From assembly GCF_003344865.1 (NCBI RefSeq), contig NZ_CP031165.1:3787910-3851909 (forward strand): a stretch of 64,000 bases of DNA. The letters run 5' to 3'. The translations under genes were made by a program, and so were the position numbers. Numbering within the stretch: position 1 is the first letter of the stretch; the number at the start of each line of letters is the position of its first letter. Below, one piece after another: positions 25,434-34,910 of the stretch. The notes below the pieces were generated by a model that worked only from the letters and a program-made list of their open reading frames with translations, was not told the origin of the DNA and ran no database searches. This DNA comes from Euzebya pacifica (lineage in GTDB: Bacteria > Actinomycetota > Nitriliruptoria > Euzebyales > Euzebyaceae).

Positions 25434-26069
25434 TCAGGATCCTCCGGTTGCGGCGGCGACGGCCTCCTGGCGGAGCCGCTGGACGCGGGCGAGGTACTCC
25501 AGCCCGCTGCCCACGGTGGCCGCGACGGCCACCAGCAGGGCCACGAACGCCACGTCGGCAACGCCCGGATACAGGTACAGGGTCACGGCGATGACCTGGG
25601 TGACGGTCTTGACCTTGCCCCAGACGCTGGCGGGCATCACCACGTCGTGGTCGCGCAGCAACGACCCGCGCTGCCAGGTGACGAAGACCTCGCGGGCGAT
25701 GATCACCAGGACCGCCCACCACGGCAGCTCGCCGAGCGCCGCGAGGATGGCCAACGAGCCGATGATCAGCAGCTTGTCGGCCAACGGATCGGCCAGCTGT
25801 CCCCAGCGGGTCACGCCGACCAGCCGGCGGGCGACCCACCCGTCGATGGAGTCGGTCAGCGCCGCGAAGACGAAGATGCCGAACGCCCACCACCTGGTGA
25901 CCGTGCCGGCGTCACCGGTGCTGCGCGCCAGCAGCACGCCGATGACGGGCACGAGCAGGACGCGCAGGAAGGTGAAGGCGTTGGCCAGGTTGAGGGGGGA
26001 GGGTTCCGCCGTCGCCGCCGTGGCGCCGCCCCTGGGGTCGTCGCCGTCGGAGTGGTCGGTGTCGGCCAC
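25434..26069 (-). CDS. pgsA: CDP-diacylglycerol-glycerol-3-phosphate phosphatidyltransferase
   Basis: Membrane enzyme making phosphatidylglycerol phosphate. 211 residues with about five membrane helices. The CDP-alcohol phosphotransferase motif is complete: DGWVAR, spacing, G, D, D in DSIDGWVARRLVG and GQLADPLADK. The first 25 residues are a charged extension beyond the usual start NLANAFTFLRVLLVP. GTG start at 26069, 11 bp after rimO. Confidence 0.92.
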   Translation of the reverse strand: MADTDHSDGDDPRGGATAATAEPSPLNLANAFTFLRVLLVPVIGVLLARSTGDAGTVTRWWAFGIFVFAALTDSIDGWVARRLVGVTRWGQLADPLADKLLIIGSLAILAALGELPWWAVLVIIAREVFVTWQRGSLLRDHDVVMPASVWGKVKTVTQVIAVTLYLYPGVADVAFVALLVAVAATVGSGLEYLARVQRLRQEAVAAATGGS

Positions 26070-26080
26070 GTGTGCGTCCG

Positions 26081-27481
26081 CTACGCCGGCCGGGCGATGA
26101 GGTCGACGCCGTCGCTGGCGACGATGGTGACCGGTGCCATCCGGCCGATCGGCGTCTGGACGCCCTCGGCCCGGATCTCGCCGTCGGTCTCGGGGGCCTC
26201 GCGGTAGCTGCGGCCGATGGCGGTGTCGCCCTCGTGGGACTCCACCAGCATTTCCAGCGTGCGACCGACGAAGGCGTCGGTGCGTTCCTGGGCAACGGCC
26301 TCGATCACCTCGGTGACGGCGTCCGCGCGAGCACGGGCCTCGTCGGTGGGGACCTGGTCGTCCATGGTCGCGGCGGGGGTGCCGTCCTCGGGTGAGTAGG
26401 TGAACACACCCGACCAGTCGATACCGGCGTCGCCGACGAAGTCCATCAGCGTCTCGACGTCGGCCTCGGTCTCGCCGGGGAAGCCGGTGATGAAGGAGGA
26501 GCGGAACACCGCGTCGGGGTCACGCCGCCGGATCCCCTCCATCAGCCGCAGGAAGCGCTCGGGCGATCCGGAGCGGGCCATGCGGGTCAGCACCGGCTCG
26601 GAGGCGTGCTGCAGGGACAGGTCGTAGTAGGGCACGACGGTGTCGGAGGCGGCCATGGCGTCGAGGAGCTCGGGGATGATCTCGGCCGGCTGCAGGTACA
26701 TCAGGCGAACCATCTCCAGCCCCTCGACCCGGCCGAACATCTCCACGAGGTCGACCTGGCCGTGGCGGCCGTGGTCGAGGTCCTTCCCCCATGACGTGGT
26801 GTTCTCGCTGACGCAGACGAGCTCACGCACGCCGGTGGAGGCCAGCCAGCGCACCTCCGCCTCCAGCTCCTCCAGCGGCCGGGACACGAAGCGTCCACGG
26901 AAGGAGGGGATGGAGCAGAAGGTGCACACGCGGTCGCAGCCGCCGGCGATCTTGAGGTACGCCCACGGCCCCTTGGGCACGGTCCGGACGGGGAAGGAGA
27001 CGTTGGGTGGCGCGTCGGGCCCGGCGGGACCGGCGCCGAGCACCGGCAGTCCACGGCGGCCCGTGGAGGCTGGCGCAATCGTGGCGGGGGCAACGGCGGG
27101 TGAGCCGTCGATGGCCCGGCCGACGATGTCGGCGAGCTGGGTGTACTGGCCGAACCCCACGACCGCGGCGGCCTCCGGTACGGCCTCGGCGAGCTCGTCG
27201 CCGTAGCGCTCGGCCATGCAACCCATGACGACGACCGGACGGTCGCCGTCCACGGCGTCGAGGACGGTCTCGATGGACTCCTCGCGGGCCGGGCCGATGA
27301 ACGTGCAGGTGTTGACGATGACGCAGTCCGCGCCGTCGGGATCGTCGACGATGTCGAAGCCGCCGGTGCCGAGCAGGCCGCCGACGTTGTCGGAGTCCAC
27401 CTCGTTGCGGCCGCAGCCCAGCGTGACGATCGCCACACGACGACGGTCGGGGGCGGGAGGGGTGAGGGTGGAGTCGGTCAC
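26081..27481 (-). CDS. rimO: Ribosomal protein S12 methylthiotransferase
   Basis: Radical-SAM enzyme that methylthiolates an aspartate of ribosomal protein S12. 466 residues. N-terminal cysteines are C23 (TLGCGRNEVDS), C59 (VNTCTF) and C88 (MGCMAERY); the radical-SAM triad is C182, C186 and C189 in GGCDRVCTFCSIPSFRG. The GRNEVDS sequence and a TRAM-like end separate it from MiaB at 18119. GTG start at 27481, following the rodZ-like gene by 8 bp. Confidence 0.95.
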   Translation of the reverse strand: MTDSTLTPPAPDRRRVAIVTLGCGRNEVDSDNVGGLLGTGGFDIVDDPDGADCVIVNTCTFIGPAREESIETVLDAVDGDRPVVVMGCMAERYGDELAEAVPEAAAVVGFGQYTQLADIVGRAIDGSPAVAPATIAPASTGRRGLPVLGAGPAGPDAPPNVSFPVRTVPKGPWAYLKIAGGCDRVCTFCSIPSFRGRFVSRPLEELEAEVRWLASTGVRELVCVSENTTSWGKDLDHGRHGQVDLVEMFGRVEGLEMVRLMYLQPAEIIPELLDAMAASDTVVPYYDLSLQHASEPVLTRMARSGSPERFLRLMEGIRRRDPDAVFRSSFITGFPGETEADVETLMDFVGDAGIDWSGVFTYSPEDGTPAATMDDQVPTDEARARADAVTEVIEAVAQERTDAFVGRTLEMLVESHEGDTAIGRSYREAPETDGEIRAEGVQTPIGRMAPVTIVASDGVDLIARPA

Positions 27482-27489
27482 GATGGGGC

Positions 27490-28317
27490 TCAGATCACGC
27501 GAACTTGGCAGGCCTGCTCGCCGATGGCGCAGGACACCTCGACAGCTTGTCCGGGTCCGCCGAGGCCGACCAATGGTAGGCCGTTGACGGTGATGTCGAC
27601 GGCGGCGGCGTCGCTGACCCTGAACACCACGGCGGAGTCGCCGGTCAGGGTGCGCGAGTCGCCGACGTCGAGCTGGGCGTTGCTGACCGGCGGTTGGCCC
27701 TGCACGACGTTCAGCCGGACGGGCTGCAGGACGGAGACCTCGATGACCAGCTCGGTCAACGCCGGGCCGTCGAGCTGCGCCGGCGTGGAGGCGTCCACCA
27801 GCGGGTCGGCGGGGGTGTTGGCCAACGCCTGGCCGTCGTCCTCGGTCGGAGCCTCGTCGGGGACCTCGGCGACCTCCGCGGGCGAGGGGCCGGGCGCGTT
27901 GGGGTCCTCACTCGCCTCGGACTCGGCCTCGCCACCACCCCGGAAGGAGAAGAACGCGATGACGAGGAGGGCGACCAGGCCAACCGCCCCGAGGATGGCG
28001 GGGTTGAACGGCAGCCGGGGCCGGCCGTCGGGCGGGAGGATGTCGTCGATGCTGGAGCCGGGGAAGGCCGAGACCTCCTCGAGGGTGTCGTGGTTGGCCC
28101 GGTACGCCTCGACCAGCGCCTCGGCGTCGAGGTCGAGGTAGCGCCCGTACAGGCGGATGAACCCACGGGCGTACACGTCCCCGCCGAGCACGGCGAAGTC
28201 GTCCTCCTCGATCGCGGCGAGGTAGGACTCACGAACACGCGTCTCTGCGGCAGCGTCGGCCAGGGAACGTCCCTGCCGCCGACGCTCTGCCCGCAGCGTC
28301 TCTCCGATTCCGGCCAT
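27490..28317 (-). CDS. RodZ-like helix-turn-helix membrane protein
   Basis: 275 residues. A cytoplasmic Xre-type helix-turn-helix at about 1-75 (GETLRAERRRQGRSLADAAAETRVRESYLAAIEEDDF, then YARGFIRLYGRYL), a membrane helix at about 148-168 (AILGAVGLVALLVIAFFSF), an acidic linker, and an extracytoplasmic beta domain like the RodZ C-terminal region. RodZ links MreB to the wall-elongation machinery. Genes of this type sit beside rimO/pgsA in many Gram-positives. ATG at 28317; earlier in-frame sequence is arginine-rich and non-conserved. Confidence 0.85.
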   Translation of the reverse strand: MAGIGETLRAERRRQGRSLADAAAETRVRESYLAAIEEDDFAVLGGDVYARGFIRLYGRYLDLDAEALVEAYRANHDTLEEVSAFPGSSIDDILPPDGRPRLPFNPAILGAVGLVALLVIAFFSFRGGGEAESEASEDPNAPGPSPAEVAEVPDEAPTEDDGQALANTPADPLVDASTPAQLDGPALTELVIEVSVLQPVRLNVVQGQPPVSNAQLDVGDSRTLTGDSAVVFRVSDAAAVDITVNGLPLVGLGGPGQAVEVSCAIGEQACQVRVI

Positions 28318-28746
28318 GCGGGTCGAGGGTAGCGGTGGGACGGCCACACGAACCCTCCCCCAACGGGCCATGTGGGCGGGGTGGTTGGTCCTCGCGTTGT
28401 TTGTTGGTCCTCGCTTCGCTCGTCTGGTCCTCGGGCTCTGACCCGACGAATCACTCCCTCGATTCTCGGCCCTCGCTCCGCATCGGGCACTGCGAGCCTC
28501 GCTCGCGTTTCGCCGGCGCCCTGCGGCGGTGCGTTGGCACCTCGGCAGGCCCCGCACACGACCGTGTGTGCGTTGCCCCGCTCAAGGTGCTGTTGATCGC
28601 ACCCACCCTCGACCGTCGTGTGACATGAACGCCCCGAGGAGACGGGCATGTCGCACGAACCCTCACCCCGGGTGCGGTCGACCACCCTCAGAGACGCCCA
28701 ACGCACACGCCACCCCTACCACCGCCCCCCCCACACCAACCCCAAC
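28318..28746. other. 429-bp intergenic region with short repeats, no gene recognised
   Basis: No convincing coding sequence. GGTCCTCG occurs at 28387, 28406 and 28426, about 19-20 bp apart, followed by TCGCT/GCGA-rich palindromic sequence. GTGTGCGTTG near 28563 and its inverse CAACGCACAC near 28697 match the repeats found near 61755-61844. One TGTGACAT occurs at 28619 without the downstream TANNNT element. Confidence 0.6.
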
Positions 28747-29703
28747 TCAAAACACGCTCAGGCCCGTCTCCGTGACCAGGTGTTCGAGGGCGGCGCGGCC
28801 CTTGACGGAGTTGCCGGTGGCGTCCAGGCCCGGGGACCAGGCGCAGGCGGTCAGGTGGTGGGGGACGATGCCGACCACTCCCCCGCCGACGCCGGACTTG
28901 CAGGGGATGCCCACGCGGAAGGCGAACTCGCCGGCGGCGTCGTAGGTGCCGCAGGTGAGCATCAGGGCGTTGACGCGGCGGGCCTGGCTGACCTCCAGCA
29001 CCCGCTCGCCCGACGCCGGGTCGACGCCGTCATTGGCCAGGTAGCCGAGGGCGCGGGCCAGCTGGTCGCTGGTCATCGCCAGGGAGCACTGGGCGAAGTA
29101 GACGTCCAGTACGTCCTGCGGGTCGTGGGTGATGTTGCCGAAGCCCTTCATGAGGTGGGCGAGGGAACGGTTGCGGTAGCCCGTCTCGGCCTCGCTGAGC
29201 GCCACCTCGCCGTCGACGACGATCTTGGACCCGGCGAGCTTGCTGACCATCGTGACCAGCTCGTGCAGCGGGTCCTCCAGGCAGGTCAGCAGCAGGTCGG
29301 CCACGACGATCGCCCCGGCGTTGATGAAGGGGTTCCGCGGGATCCCCTCCTCGTGCTCGAGTTGCACGAGGGAGTTGAACGGGTCACCGGAGGGTTCGCG
29401 GCCGATCCGCGCCCACAGGTCGCCCTCGAACCGCTGCAGCGCCAGCGTCAGGGTGAAGACCTTGGAGATCGACTGGATCGAGAACGTCGTGTCGTGGTCG
29501 CCGACGTGCACCGGCTCGCTGTGCAGCGGATTGACGGACAGGGCGAACCGTTCGGCGGGCACCCGGGCGAGCGCCGGGATGTAGTCGGCCACCCGACCCT
29601 GACCGGTCAGGCCGGACACCTCTTCGGCGATCCGGGGAAGGATCGTGTCGAGCTGCCCCACACCGGGGGCAGCCTCGTGTCTGTCCAGGGAGATCTCGGC
29701 CAT
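28747..29703 (-). CDS. glsA: Glutaminase A
   Basis: Hydrolyses glutamine to glutamate and ammonia. 318 residues. The SxxK catalytic pair is S78 and K81 in SIQSISKVF; other landmarks are NPFINAGAI, ALGYLANDGVDP and CGTYDAAGEFAFRVGIPCKSGVGGGV. Start ATG at 29703. It lies downstream of the mce operon on the same strand, separated by a hairpin, so it probably has its own promoter in the 85-bp gap. Confidence 0.96.
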   Translation of the reverse strand: MAEISLDRHEAAPGVGQLDTILPRIAEEVSGLTGQGRVADYIPALARVPAERFALSVNPLHSEPVHVGDHDTTFSIQSISKVFTLTLALQRFEGDLWARIGREPSGDPFNSLVQLEHEEGIPRNPFINAGAIVVADLLLTCLEDPLHELVTMVSKLAGSKIVVDGEVALSEAETGYRNRSLAHLMKGFGNITHDPQDVLDVYFAQCSLAMTSDQLARALGYLANDGVDPASGERVLEVSQARRVNALMLTCGTYDAAGEFAFRVGIPCKSGVGGGVVGIVPHHLTACAWSPGLDATGNSVKGRAALEHLVTETGLSVF

Positions 29704-29733
29704 GGCCTACAGCCTTGCGTTGACGCTCGACGT

Positions 29734-29753
29734 CCGCAGCCGTCCGGCTGCGG
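29734..29753 (-). terminator. Hairpin after the mce operon
   Basis: CCGCAGCCG (29734-29742) pairs with 29745-29753; in practice an 8-bp stem with a 4-nt loop. It lies 36 bp past the mceG stop on the minus strand and should end or attenuate the mce transcript before glsA. Confidence 0.55.
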
Positions 29754-29788
29754 CGGCCTGACGCACCCGGTCCCGGGGACCCCGCGTG

Positions 29789-31090
29789 CTAGTGGTCCGA
29801 CCCCGGCAGGGCCGCGTCGTCGCGCATGTCCTCCAGGGAGAACTGGTCGGCCGACTCGTCGTACTTGGCGGTGACGTCGCCGGAGTCCTTCTCCTCGCTC
29901 ATCCCGATCGGGCCCATCGTGGAGCCGCGCAGGAACTGCCGGACCACGGCCATGTCGGAGTTGAGCAGCCGTTCCTTCGGGCCGGCCAGCATCAGCTGCC
30001 GGCGGTACAGCAACGCGAGGTTGTCGCTGACGTTCTTCGCCGTCGGGATGTGGTGGGTCACGATCACGAACGTCGAGTCGAGCTTCTCCTTGAGGTCCAG
30101 GATGAGCTCGTTGAGGAACGCCGTGCGGACGGGGTCGAGGCCCGAGTCCGGCTCGTCGAACAGCAGGATCTCGGGGTCCAGGACCAGCCCACGGGCCAGC
30201 CCGGCACGCTTGCGCATGCCACCGGAGATCTCACCGGGAAACAGCTTGGCGGCATCCGACAGGCCGACGATCTCGAGGTTGTACTCGACGATCTCCCTGA
30301 TCTCCTTCTCGTTCTTGCGCGTGTGCTCGCGCAGCGGGAAGGCGACGTTGTCGTAGATCGTCATCGAGCCGAACAGGGCACCGTCCTGGAACAGCACGCC
30401 GTACTTCTTGCGCACCTCCAGCAGCGGCCGGTTGCGCAGGGTCGGCACGTTCTTGTCGTCGACCCACAGCTGGCCCTCGGTGGGGCGGAGCAGGCCGATC
30501 AGGTGGCGCAGCAGCACCGACTTGCCGGTACCCGACGGTCCGAGGACGACGGTGACCTTGCCCTTGGGGATGTCGAAGGTCAGGTCCTCCCAGATGACCC
30601 GGGAGCCGAACGCCTTGGTGAGGTGGCGGATCCGGATCTTCGGCTCGGGCTGGGTCGGGTCGAGCACCCATTCGCGCCGGTCGGCGCCGTCGGGGCACGG
30701 TGCCCACCCGTCGGGCAGCTCGAAGCCCTCGGGGGGCGTGACCGGGTTGCCGTACTCGTCCAGCTCGAGCTGCCCACCGAACCCGGTGGGGATCGGCTCG
30801 TGCAGCACCGCGACGGAGCTCGGCTGCGGCTGGTGGCCGTACTGCGGGGACGGATCCTGCTGGGGCTGGGAGGACACGGGGAAGGGTGGCGGCTGGGGCG
30901 CGGGCGGTGCCGGGGCCGGCGGCGCGGTGGACCCGGGACGCACCGAGGCGGAGCCCGACGGATGCAGGTCGTACTCGATGGTCGACCCTGCACCCACGCC
31001 CGAGGGACCGCTGGCCGGCGGACCGGGCACGACAGGAGGCGGCACGGCGGACGCCGCACGCGGCGGCTTCGGCAGCTCGTGGTCGGTCAT
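29789..31090 (-). CDS. mceG: Mce-transporter ATPase (MceG/Mkl type) with a long proline-rich N-terminal extension
   Basis: Powers Mce lipid import. 433 residues. The first 150 or so are Pro/Ser/Gln-rich and end in GFELPDGWAPCPDGADRRE; the ATPase follows with GPSGTGKS (Walker A), ISGGMRKRAGLARG (signature) and LLFDEPDSGLDP (Walker B). The C-terminal tail (RQFLRGSTMGPIGMSEEKD) fits the MceG-specific extension. In mycobacteria mceG lies away from the mce operons; here it follows mceF, an Mce-associated gene and a stress-protein gene on the same strand. The extension is unusual and may be disordered. Confidence 0.9.
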   Translation of the reverse strand: MTDHELPKPPRAASAVPPPVVPGPPASGPSGVGAGSTIEYDLHPSGSASVRPGSTAPPAPAPPAPQPPPFPVSSQPQQDPSPQYGHQPQPSSVAVLHEPIPTGFGGQLELDEYGNPVTPPEGFELPDGWAPCPDGADRREWVLDPTQPEPKIRIRHLTKAFGSRVIWEDLTFDIPKGKVTVVLGPSGTGKSVLLRHLIGLLRPTEGQLWVDDKNVPTLRNRPLLEVRKKYGVLFQDGALFGSMTIYDNVAFPLREHTRKNEKEIREIVEYNLEIVGLSDAAKLFPGEISGGMRKRAGLARGLVLDPEILLFDEPDSGLDPVRTAFLNELILDLKEKLDSTFVIVTHHIPTAKNVSDNLALLYRRQLMLAGPKERLLNSDMAVVRQFLRGSTMGPIGMSEEKDSGDVTAKYDESADQFSLEDMRDDAALPGSDH

Positions 31091-31142
31091 CGGTGGCCTC
31101 GCTTCTGGATCGATCCTTGGGCGGCGGGGGGCGTCGCGGTGA

Positions 31143-31979
31143 TCACGTCGTCTTGACGATCAGCAGGTCCGCCCCGACGTGGTGCGACACCTTGTTGGGG
31201 ACGCTGCCCAGCAGAAACCTGCGGGCCCCGGTCATGCCGCGGTTGCCGAGCACCAGCAGATCGTAGTCGGCAGCCCGCTCCACCAGCACCGCGGCGGCGT
31301 CGCCGTCGTGCTGCTCGGTCTCCACGGGCACGCCTGCCGCCTCGACCCGCGCGGAGGCCTCGGCCAGCACGTCGGTGGCCCACCCGGACCGACCGACGGT
31401 CAGCACGGTCACGCCTGCACCGAGGGCGGACGCCACCGCGATGCCGCGGTCCAGCGCCTTGGTCGCCGTCTTCGAGCCGTCCGTGCCGATGAGGACACGG
31501 CGCGGGGCATCGTCCTCGCGCTCCCGACCGGTGCGGACGACCATGACGTCGCCCACGGCGTGGTGGGTGATCTTGTTGGGGACGTTGCCGAGCAGGAACA
31601 GACCGGTGGCGCCGAGTCCCTGCCCACCGATCACGAGCAGCGCGTTGCCACGGGTCTCGGTGAACTCCAGCAGCGCATCGGCGGGGTCGCCCTGCGGGGT
31701 TGCGACGTCGATGTCGAGGTCGGGGAAGGCCTTGAGGGCGATCGACACGCCGTCGCGGGCGGTCTCCTGCGCACCGATGTAGCCGAACGCCCCGATGTTG
31801 TCGGGCAGCTCGGCCTGCACCGACCGGGGACCGAGCTCTTCGGGCCGCACCCGCATGTAGGCGGTGGCGACGATCATCGGGATCTGCAGGCCGGCGGCAA
31901 CGGTGGCGGCCCGGCGAACCGCACGGCCGGCGGTCACCGACCCGTCGGTGCCGACGATCACGGAGCTGTACACGGACAT
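31143..31979 (-). CDS. Tandem-domain universal stress protein
   Basis: 278 residues with two UspA domains (about 1-148 and 158-278). Both keep ATP-binding loops: VGTDGS and GGQGLGATGLFLLGNVPNK in the first, IGTDGS and GNRGMTGARRFLLGSVPNK in the second. The ATG at 31979 directly abuts the stop of the preceding mce-associated gene, so it belongs to the mce operon, perhaps tuning import to stress or energy state. Confidence 0.92.
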   Translation of the reverse strand: MSVYSSVIVGTDGSVTAGRAVRRAATVAAGLQIPMIVATAYMRVRPEELGPRSVQAELPDNIGAFGYIGAQETARDGVSIALKAFPDLDIDVATPQGDPADALLEFTETRGNALLVIGGQGLGATGLFLLGNVPNKITHHAVGDVMVVRTGREREDDAPRRVLIGTDGSKTATKALDRGIAVASALGAGVTVLTVGRSGWATDVLAEASARVEAAGVPVETEQHDGDAAAVLVERAADYDLLVLGNRGMTGARRFLLGSVPNKVSHHVGADLLIVKTT

Positions 31980-32663
31980 CTAGCCCTCCTCGGGCGTGGG
32001 GTCGCCAGGATCGCCCGCTGCGTCCTGGTCGATCGGGGTGATGGTCGAGGGGCCGAGGACGGCGACGTCGCTGGCCAGCCACTCCCCCTCGACGAGGGTG
32101 AGCTCGATCTCCATGCGCAGCTCGTCGGAGACCTGCTGGGGCTGCAGCGCCGAGGTGTAGGTCTGGCGCATCACCGCGAACACCGTCGCGGTCTCGTCAC
32201 GGACGTCCTGCACGAACGCGCTCAGCACGGTGCCGACTGACTGGACCTGCGCGTCGGCCAGGCCCTGTCTGATGGTCGGGTCGAACCGCTCGGCGACCTC
32301 CTGCGCGTAGTCGCCGGTGGACAGGCTCTGGGTGTCGCTGACCCAGTCGTCGATGTCGCTGCCCTCGAAGGTCGTGACCCGCAGCGCGACCAGCTCGCCG
32401 GCCTCGCGGACGTCCTCGCGCACGGCGGCCTCGCGACGAAGGTCCTGGGCCCCGAGGAAGAACACGGCGGCGAGCACGAGGCCCAGCACACCGACGGCGA
32501 CGCCGATGCGGGCGCGCCACAGGAGGCTGCGCACCGGCACGGCGATGCTGTCGGAAGGGCCGCCGGTCGGCCACACCGACGCAGCGGGCGAGTCCGGACC
32601 CGGACCACCCTCAACGGGGCCGTCGTCGTCGACGTCACGTGGCACGGTGGTGCGATCAGCCAC
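31980..32663 (-). CDS. Mce-associated membrane protein
   Basis: 227 residues: cytoplasmic acidic/proline N-terminus, one membrane helix at about 52-71 (RIGVAVGVLGLVLAAVFFLG), and an extracytoplasmic alpha/beta domain. Length, topology and position just after mceF match mycobacterial Mas proteins, which stabilise Mce complexes. GTG start at 32663 overlaps mceF by 8 bp. Confidence 0.8.
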   Translation of the reverse strand: MADRTTVPRDVDDDGPVEGGPGPDSPAASVWPTGGPSDSIAVPVRSLLWRARIGVAVGVLGLVLAAVFFLGAQDLRREAAVREDVREAGELVALRVTTFEGSDIDDWVSDTQSLSTGDYAQEVAERFDPTIRQGLADAQVQSVGTVLSAFVQDVRDETATVFAVMRQTYTSALQPQQVSDELRMEIELTLVEGEWLASDVAVLGPSTITPIDQDAAGDPGDPTPEEG

Positions 32664-33906
32664 CCGCGCCCACCTCCGAGCCGCCGGGGGCTGTCGGCAC
32701 CGCGGGCACCGTCAGGTCGGGAAGGCGCAGCAGGCGCGACAGGCCTGCCGACGTCGACACGCGCGCCTCGGGGTTGCCGCGATCGTTCGCGGGCCGCACG
32801 ACCTCGCCCTCGGGCACGGCCAGCTGGTGGTTCAGCTGGAACGCCGAGGTGGCGCCGGGCCCGAAGACGGACTCGCAGGCCCCACCGGGGAGGGTGTCGG
32901 GGATCGGTCGCCGCGGTTCGTAGCGTTCGGCGATCGGGGTCGTCTCGGCCAGGAAGTGCACGCGCAGCCACGGCTCGCCCTGCGCGCTGGTGGGACCGAT
33001 GGTCCGGAACGCGTCGAAGAAGTAGGCCTGCTGGCGGATGGTCTCGCCGAGGTTCTCCAGGTTGGGTGCGTCGCTGACGTACTCGTTGAGGTTGGCCAGG
33101 TCGCGGATGGAGCAGGCCAGGTTGGCGTCGCCCCGCTCCAGGACCGACGTGGTCAGCGCCAGCGTCGGCGGGACCGTGTCGAGCAGGCCATCGACGTCGG
33201 CCCGGATCTCGCCGATCAGCTGTGCGCTGTCGGCGAAGTCGGTCATCAGGTCGGCCAGGACGTCCCGGTTCTCCGCGAGGGAGGCGTTGACGATGCGGCT
33301 CGCAGCGAACAGCCGGTCGTACTCCGCGCCGTTGTCGGCCACGGACTCCGACAGGGCCGCGGAGTCGGTCATGATCGACTGCAGGTCCGCCGACCGCCCA
33401 CGAACGGTGTCGGCGAGCTCGCTGATCAGCACGGCGGCCTGGTCGTTGTCGACGTTGCCGAACACGCGGTTGGCGACCTCGAGCAGGTCCTCGGGCTTCG
33501 TCGGCAGGACGATGGAGAGCGGCACGATGACGTCGCCCTCCTCGTAGTACTGCGTGGTCGCGGACTCGGCCACGCGGGGGCGGAAGTCGACGGCCTGCTC
33601 GCCCACGGCGGACTGGCGCAGCACGACGAGGTCGACGTCCTCGGGGATCCTGGCGTCCTGGTCGATCTCCAGCTCCAGCCGCACGCCGTCCTCGTGCAGG
33701 TCGGCGTCGGCGATGCTGCCGATCCCGACACCCCGGTAGGTGACCTGCTTGTTCTCCGTCAGACCACCGGCCTCGGGCAGGTCGACGTAGACGGGGTAGC
33801 CCTGCCCGAACACCGCACCGGCGACGAGCTGGGTGAGGGCGTACAGGGCCAGCACCGAGGAGGCCAGCACCACGGTGACCAGGTTGATGAATGTCCGCTT
33901 CTTCAC
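32656..33906 (-). CDS. mceF: Mce family protein, sixth subunit (MceF position)
   Basis: 416 residues: N-terminal membrane anchor (FINLVTVVLASSVLALYALTQLV), MCE domain with VYVDLPEAGGLTENKQVTYRGVGIGSI, then a long helical region and a C-terminal tail. MCE subunits form a hexameric tube carrying lipids between membranes. GTG at 33906 overlaps the mceE TGA (GTGA). Subunit letters here follow gene order, not sequence comparison. Confidence 0.9.
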   Translation of the reverse strand: MKKRTFINLVTVVLASSVLALYALTQLVAGAVFGQGYPVYVDLPEAGGLTENKQVTYRGVGIGSIADADLHEDGVRLELEIDQDARIPEDVDLVVLRQSAVGEQAVDFRPRVAESATTQYYEEGDVIVPLSIVLPTKPEDLLEVANRVFGNVDNDQAAVLISELADTVRGRSADLQSIMTDSAALSESVADNGAEYDRLFAASRIVNASLAENRDVLADLMTDFADSAQLIGEIRADVDGLLDTVPPTLALTTSVLERGDANLACSIRDLANLNEYVSDAPNLENLGETIRQQAYFFDAFRTIGPTSAQGEPWLRVHFLAETTPIAERYEPRRPIPDTLPGGACESVFGPGATSAFQLNHQLAVPEGEVVRPANDRGNPEARVSTSAGLSRLLRLPDLTVPAVPTAPGGSEVGAGG

Positions 33907-34910
33907 TGGTCGTAGTCCACCTGTGTCGGACGGGGGGTCGGGATCTCGCGGCCCTGCGGTGGGGTCCTGCAGGCACGGACCGGGTCGCCGGGCTCGTCGT
34001 TGACGCCGCAGACGATGAAGTCGAGCACGACCTGCGCGTGTTCGTTGTTGACGCCGCGGATCGTGGAGAAGTTGTGCTGCGCCAGGTTGACGAACAGCCG
34101 GTCGAGCGCGGTGAGGGTCGACTCGCGGGTCAGCTCCTCGGTGATCCCGTCGAGGCGGAACACGAAGTCGTCGATCCGCTGCTGGTGGGTCACCATGATG
34201 TCGGTGCCGGTCTCGGCCAGGTCCTGGAGGTTGACCAGCGTGTCGACGAGGTTGTCGTCCTCCTCCGCCAGCACCCGGGTGAACTGCTGGATCTCCTCCA
34301 GCGCCCGGCCGTGCATCTCCGCCTGGGGGCCGACGGTGTCGAGGAACTGGTCCAGTCCCTCGAGCAACCGGACGAGGTCGGCGGAGTTGGCGTTGTAGGT
34401 CGTCGAGACGGCGTTGAGGTCGTCGATGATCTCGCCGAGGGTGGCGCCGCGGCCGTCGAGGCCCTCGGCACCGGATCGGATCGCGCCGGCCAGCGTGTCG
34501 GTGCTGACCGCGATGAGCAGGTCGGTGGAGGTCTGGATGACCTCCTCCAGCTCCGGCACGACCTCGGTGTCCTCGACCTCGTTGCCGGAGATCCATTCGC
34601 CACCCTCGCCGACGGGGACGAGGTCGATGAAGCGCTCGCCGAGGACGGAGGTCTTGCGCAGCCGGGCACGGAGGCGACCGGGCAGGGCGACCTCGGGGTC
34701 GATCTCCATCGTGACCATCGCCTGCAGCTCGCTGTCGAGCTCGATGTCGGCGACCGTGCCGATCGGCACGTCGGCCAGCCGGACCGAGGCGTTGGTCGTC
34801 AGGTCGGCGACGTCGTCGAAGGTGGCAAGCACGACGGTCGCGTCGTCGCTGGAGCACCCGGCGAGCAGGAGGGACAGCGACACGACCACGGCGGTCAACC
34901 AGCGCGTCAT
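33903..34910 (-). CDS. mceE: Mce family lipoprotein (MceE position)
   Basis: 335 residues with a lipobox LLAGC (C19), so lipid-anchored as expected for the LprK-like fifth subunit. MCE domain at about 25-115 (TTNASVRLADVPIGTVADIEL; KTSVLGERFIDLVP), then a long alpha-helical needle region. ATG at 34910 overlaps the preceding gene by 4 bp. Confidence 0.9.
   Translation of the reverse strand: MTRWLTAVVVSLSLLLAGCSSDDATVVLATFDDVADLTTNASVRLADVPIGTVADIELDSELQAMVTMEIDPEVALPGRLRARLRKTSVLGERFIDLVPVGEGGEWISGNEVEDTEVVPELEEVIQTSTDLLIAVSTDTLAGAIRSGAEGLDGRGATLGEIIDDLNAVSTTYNANSADLVRLLEGLDQFLDTVGPQAEMHGRALEEIQQFTRVLAEEDDNLVDTLVNLQDLAETGTDIMVTHQQRIDDFVFRLDGITEELTRESTLTALDRLFVNLAQHNFSTIRGVNNEHAQVVLDFIVCGVNDEPGDPVRACRTPPQGREIPTPRPTQVDYDQ

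Noticed and set aside
28605-28630. A fifth TGTGACAT that could be a damage promoter motif
   Set aside because: On the minus strand the position 8 nt downstream reads AGGGTG, not TANNNT, and the nearest gene start in that direction is about 300 bp away.
28335-28640. Small plus-strand genes in the spacer downstream of rodZ
   Set aside because: Open frames exist but lack ribosome sites, have arginine/serine-rich shadow-like composition and overlap short repeats.
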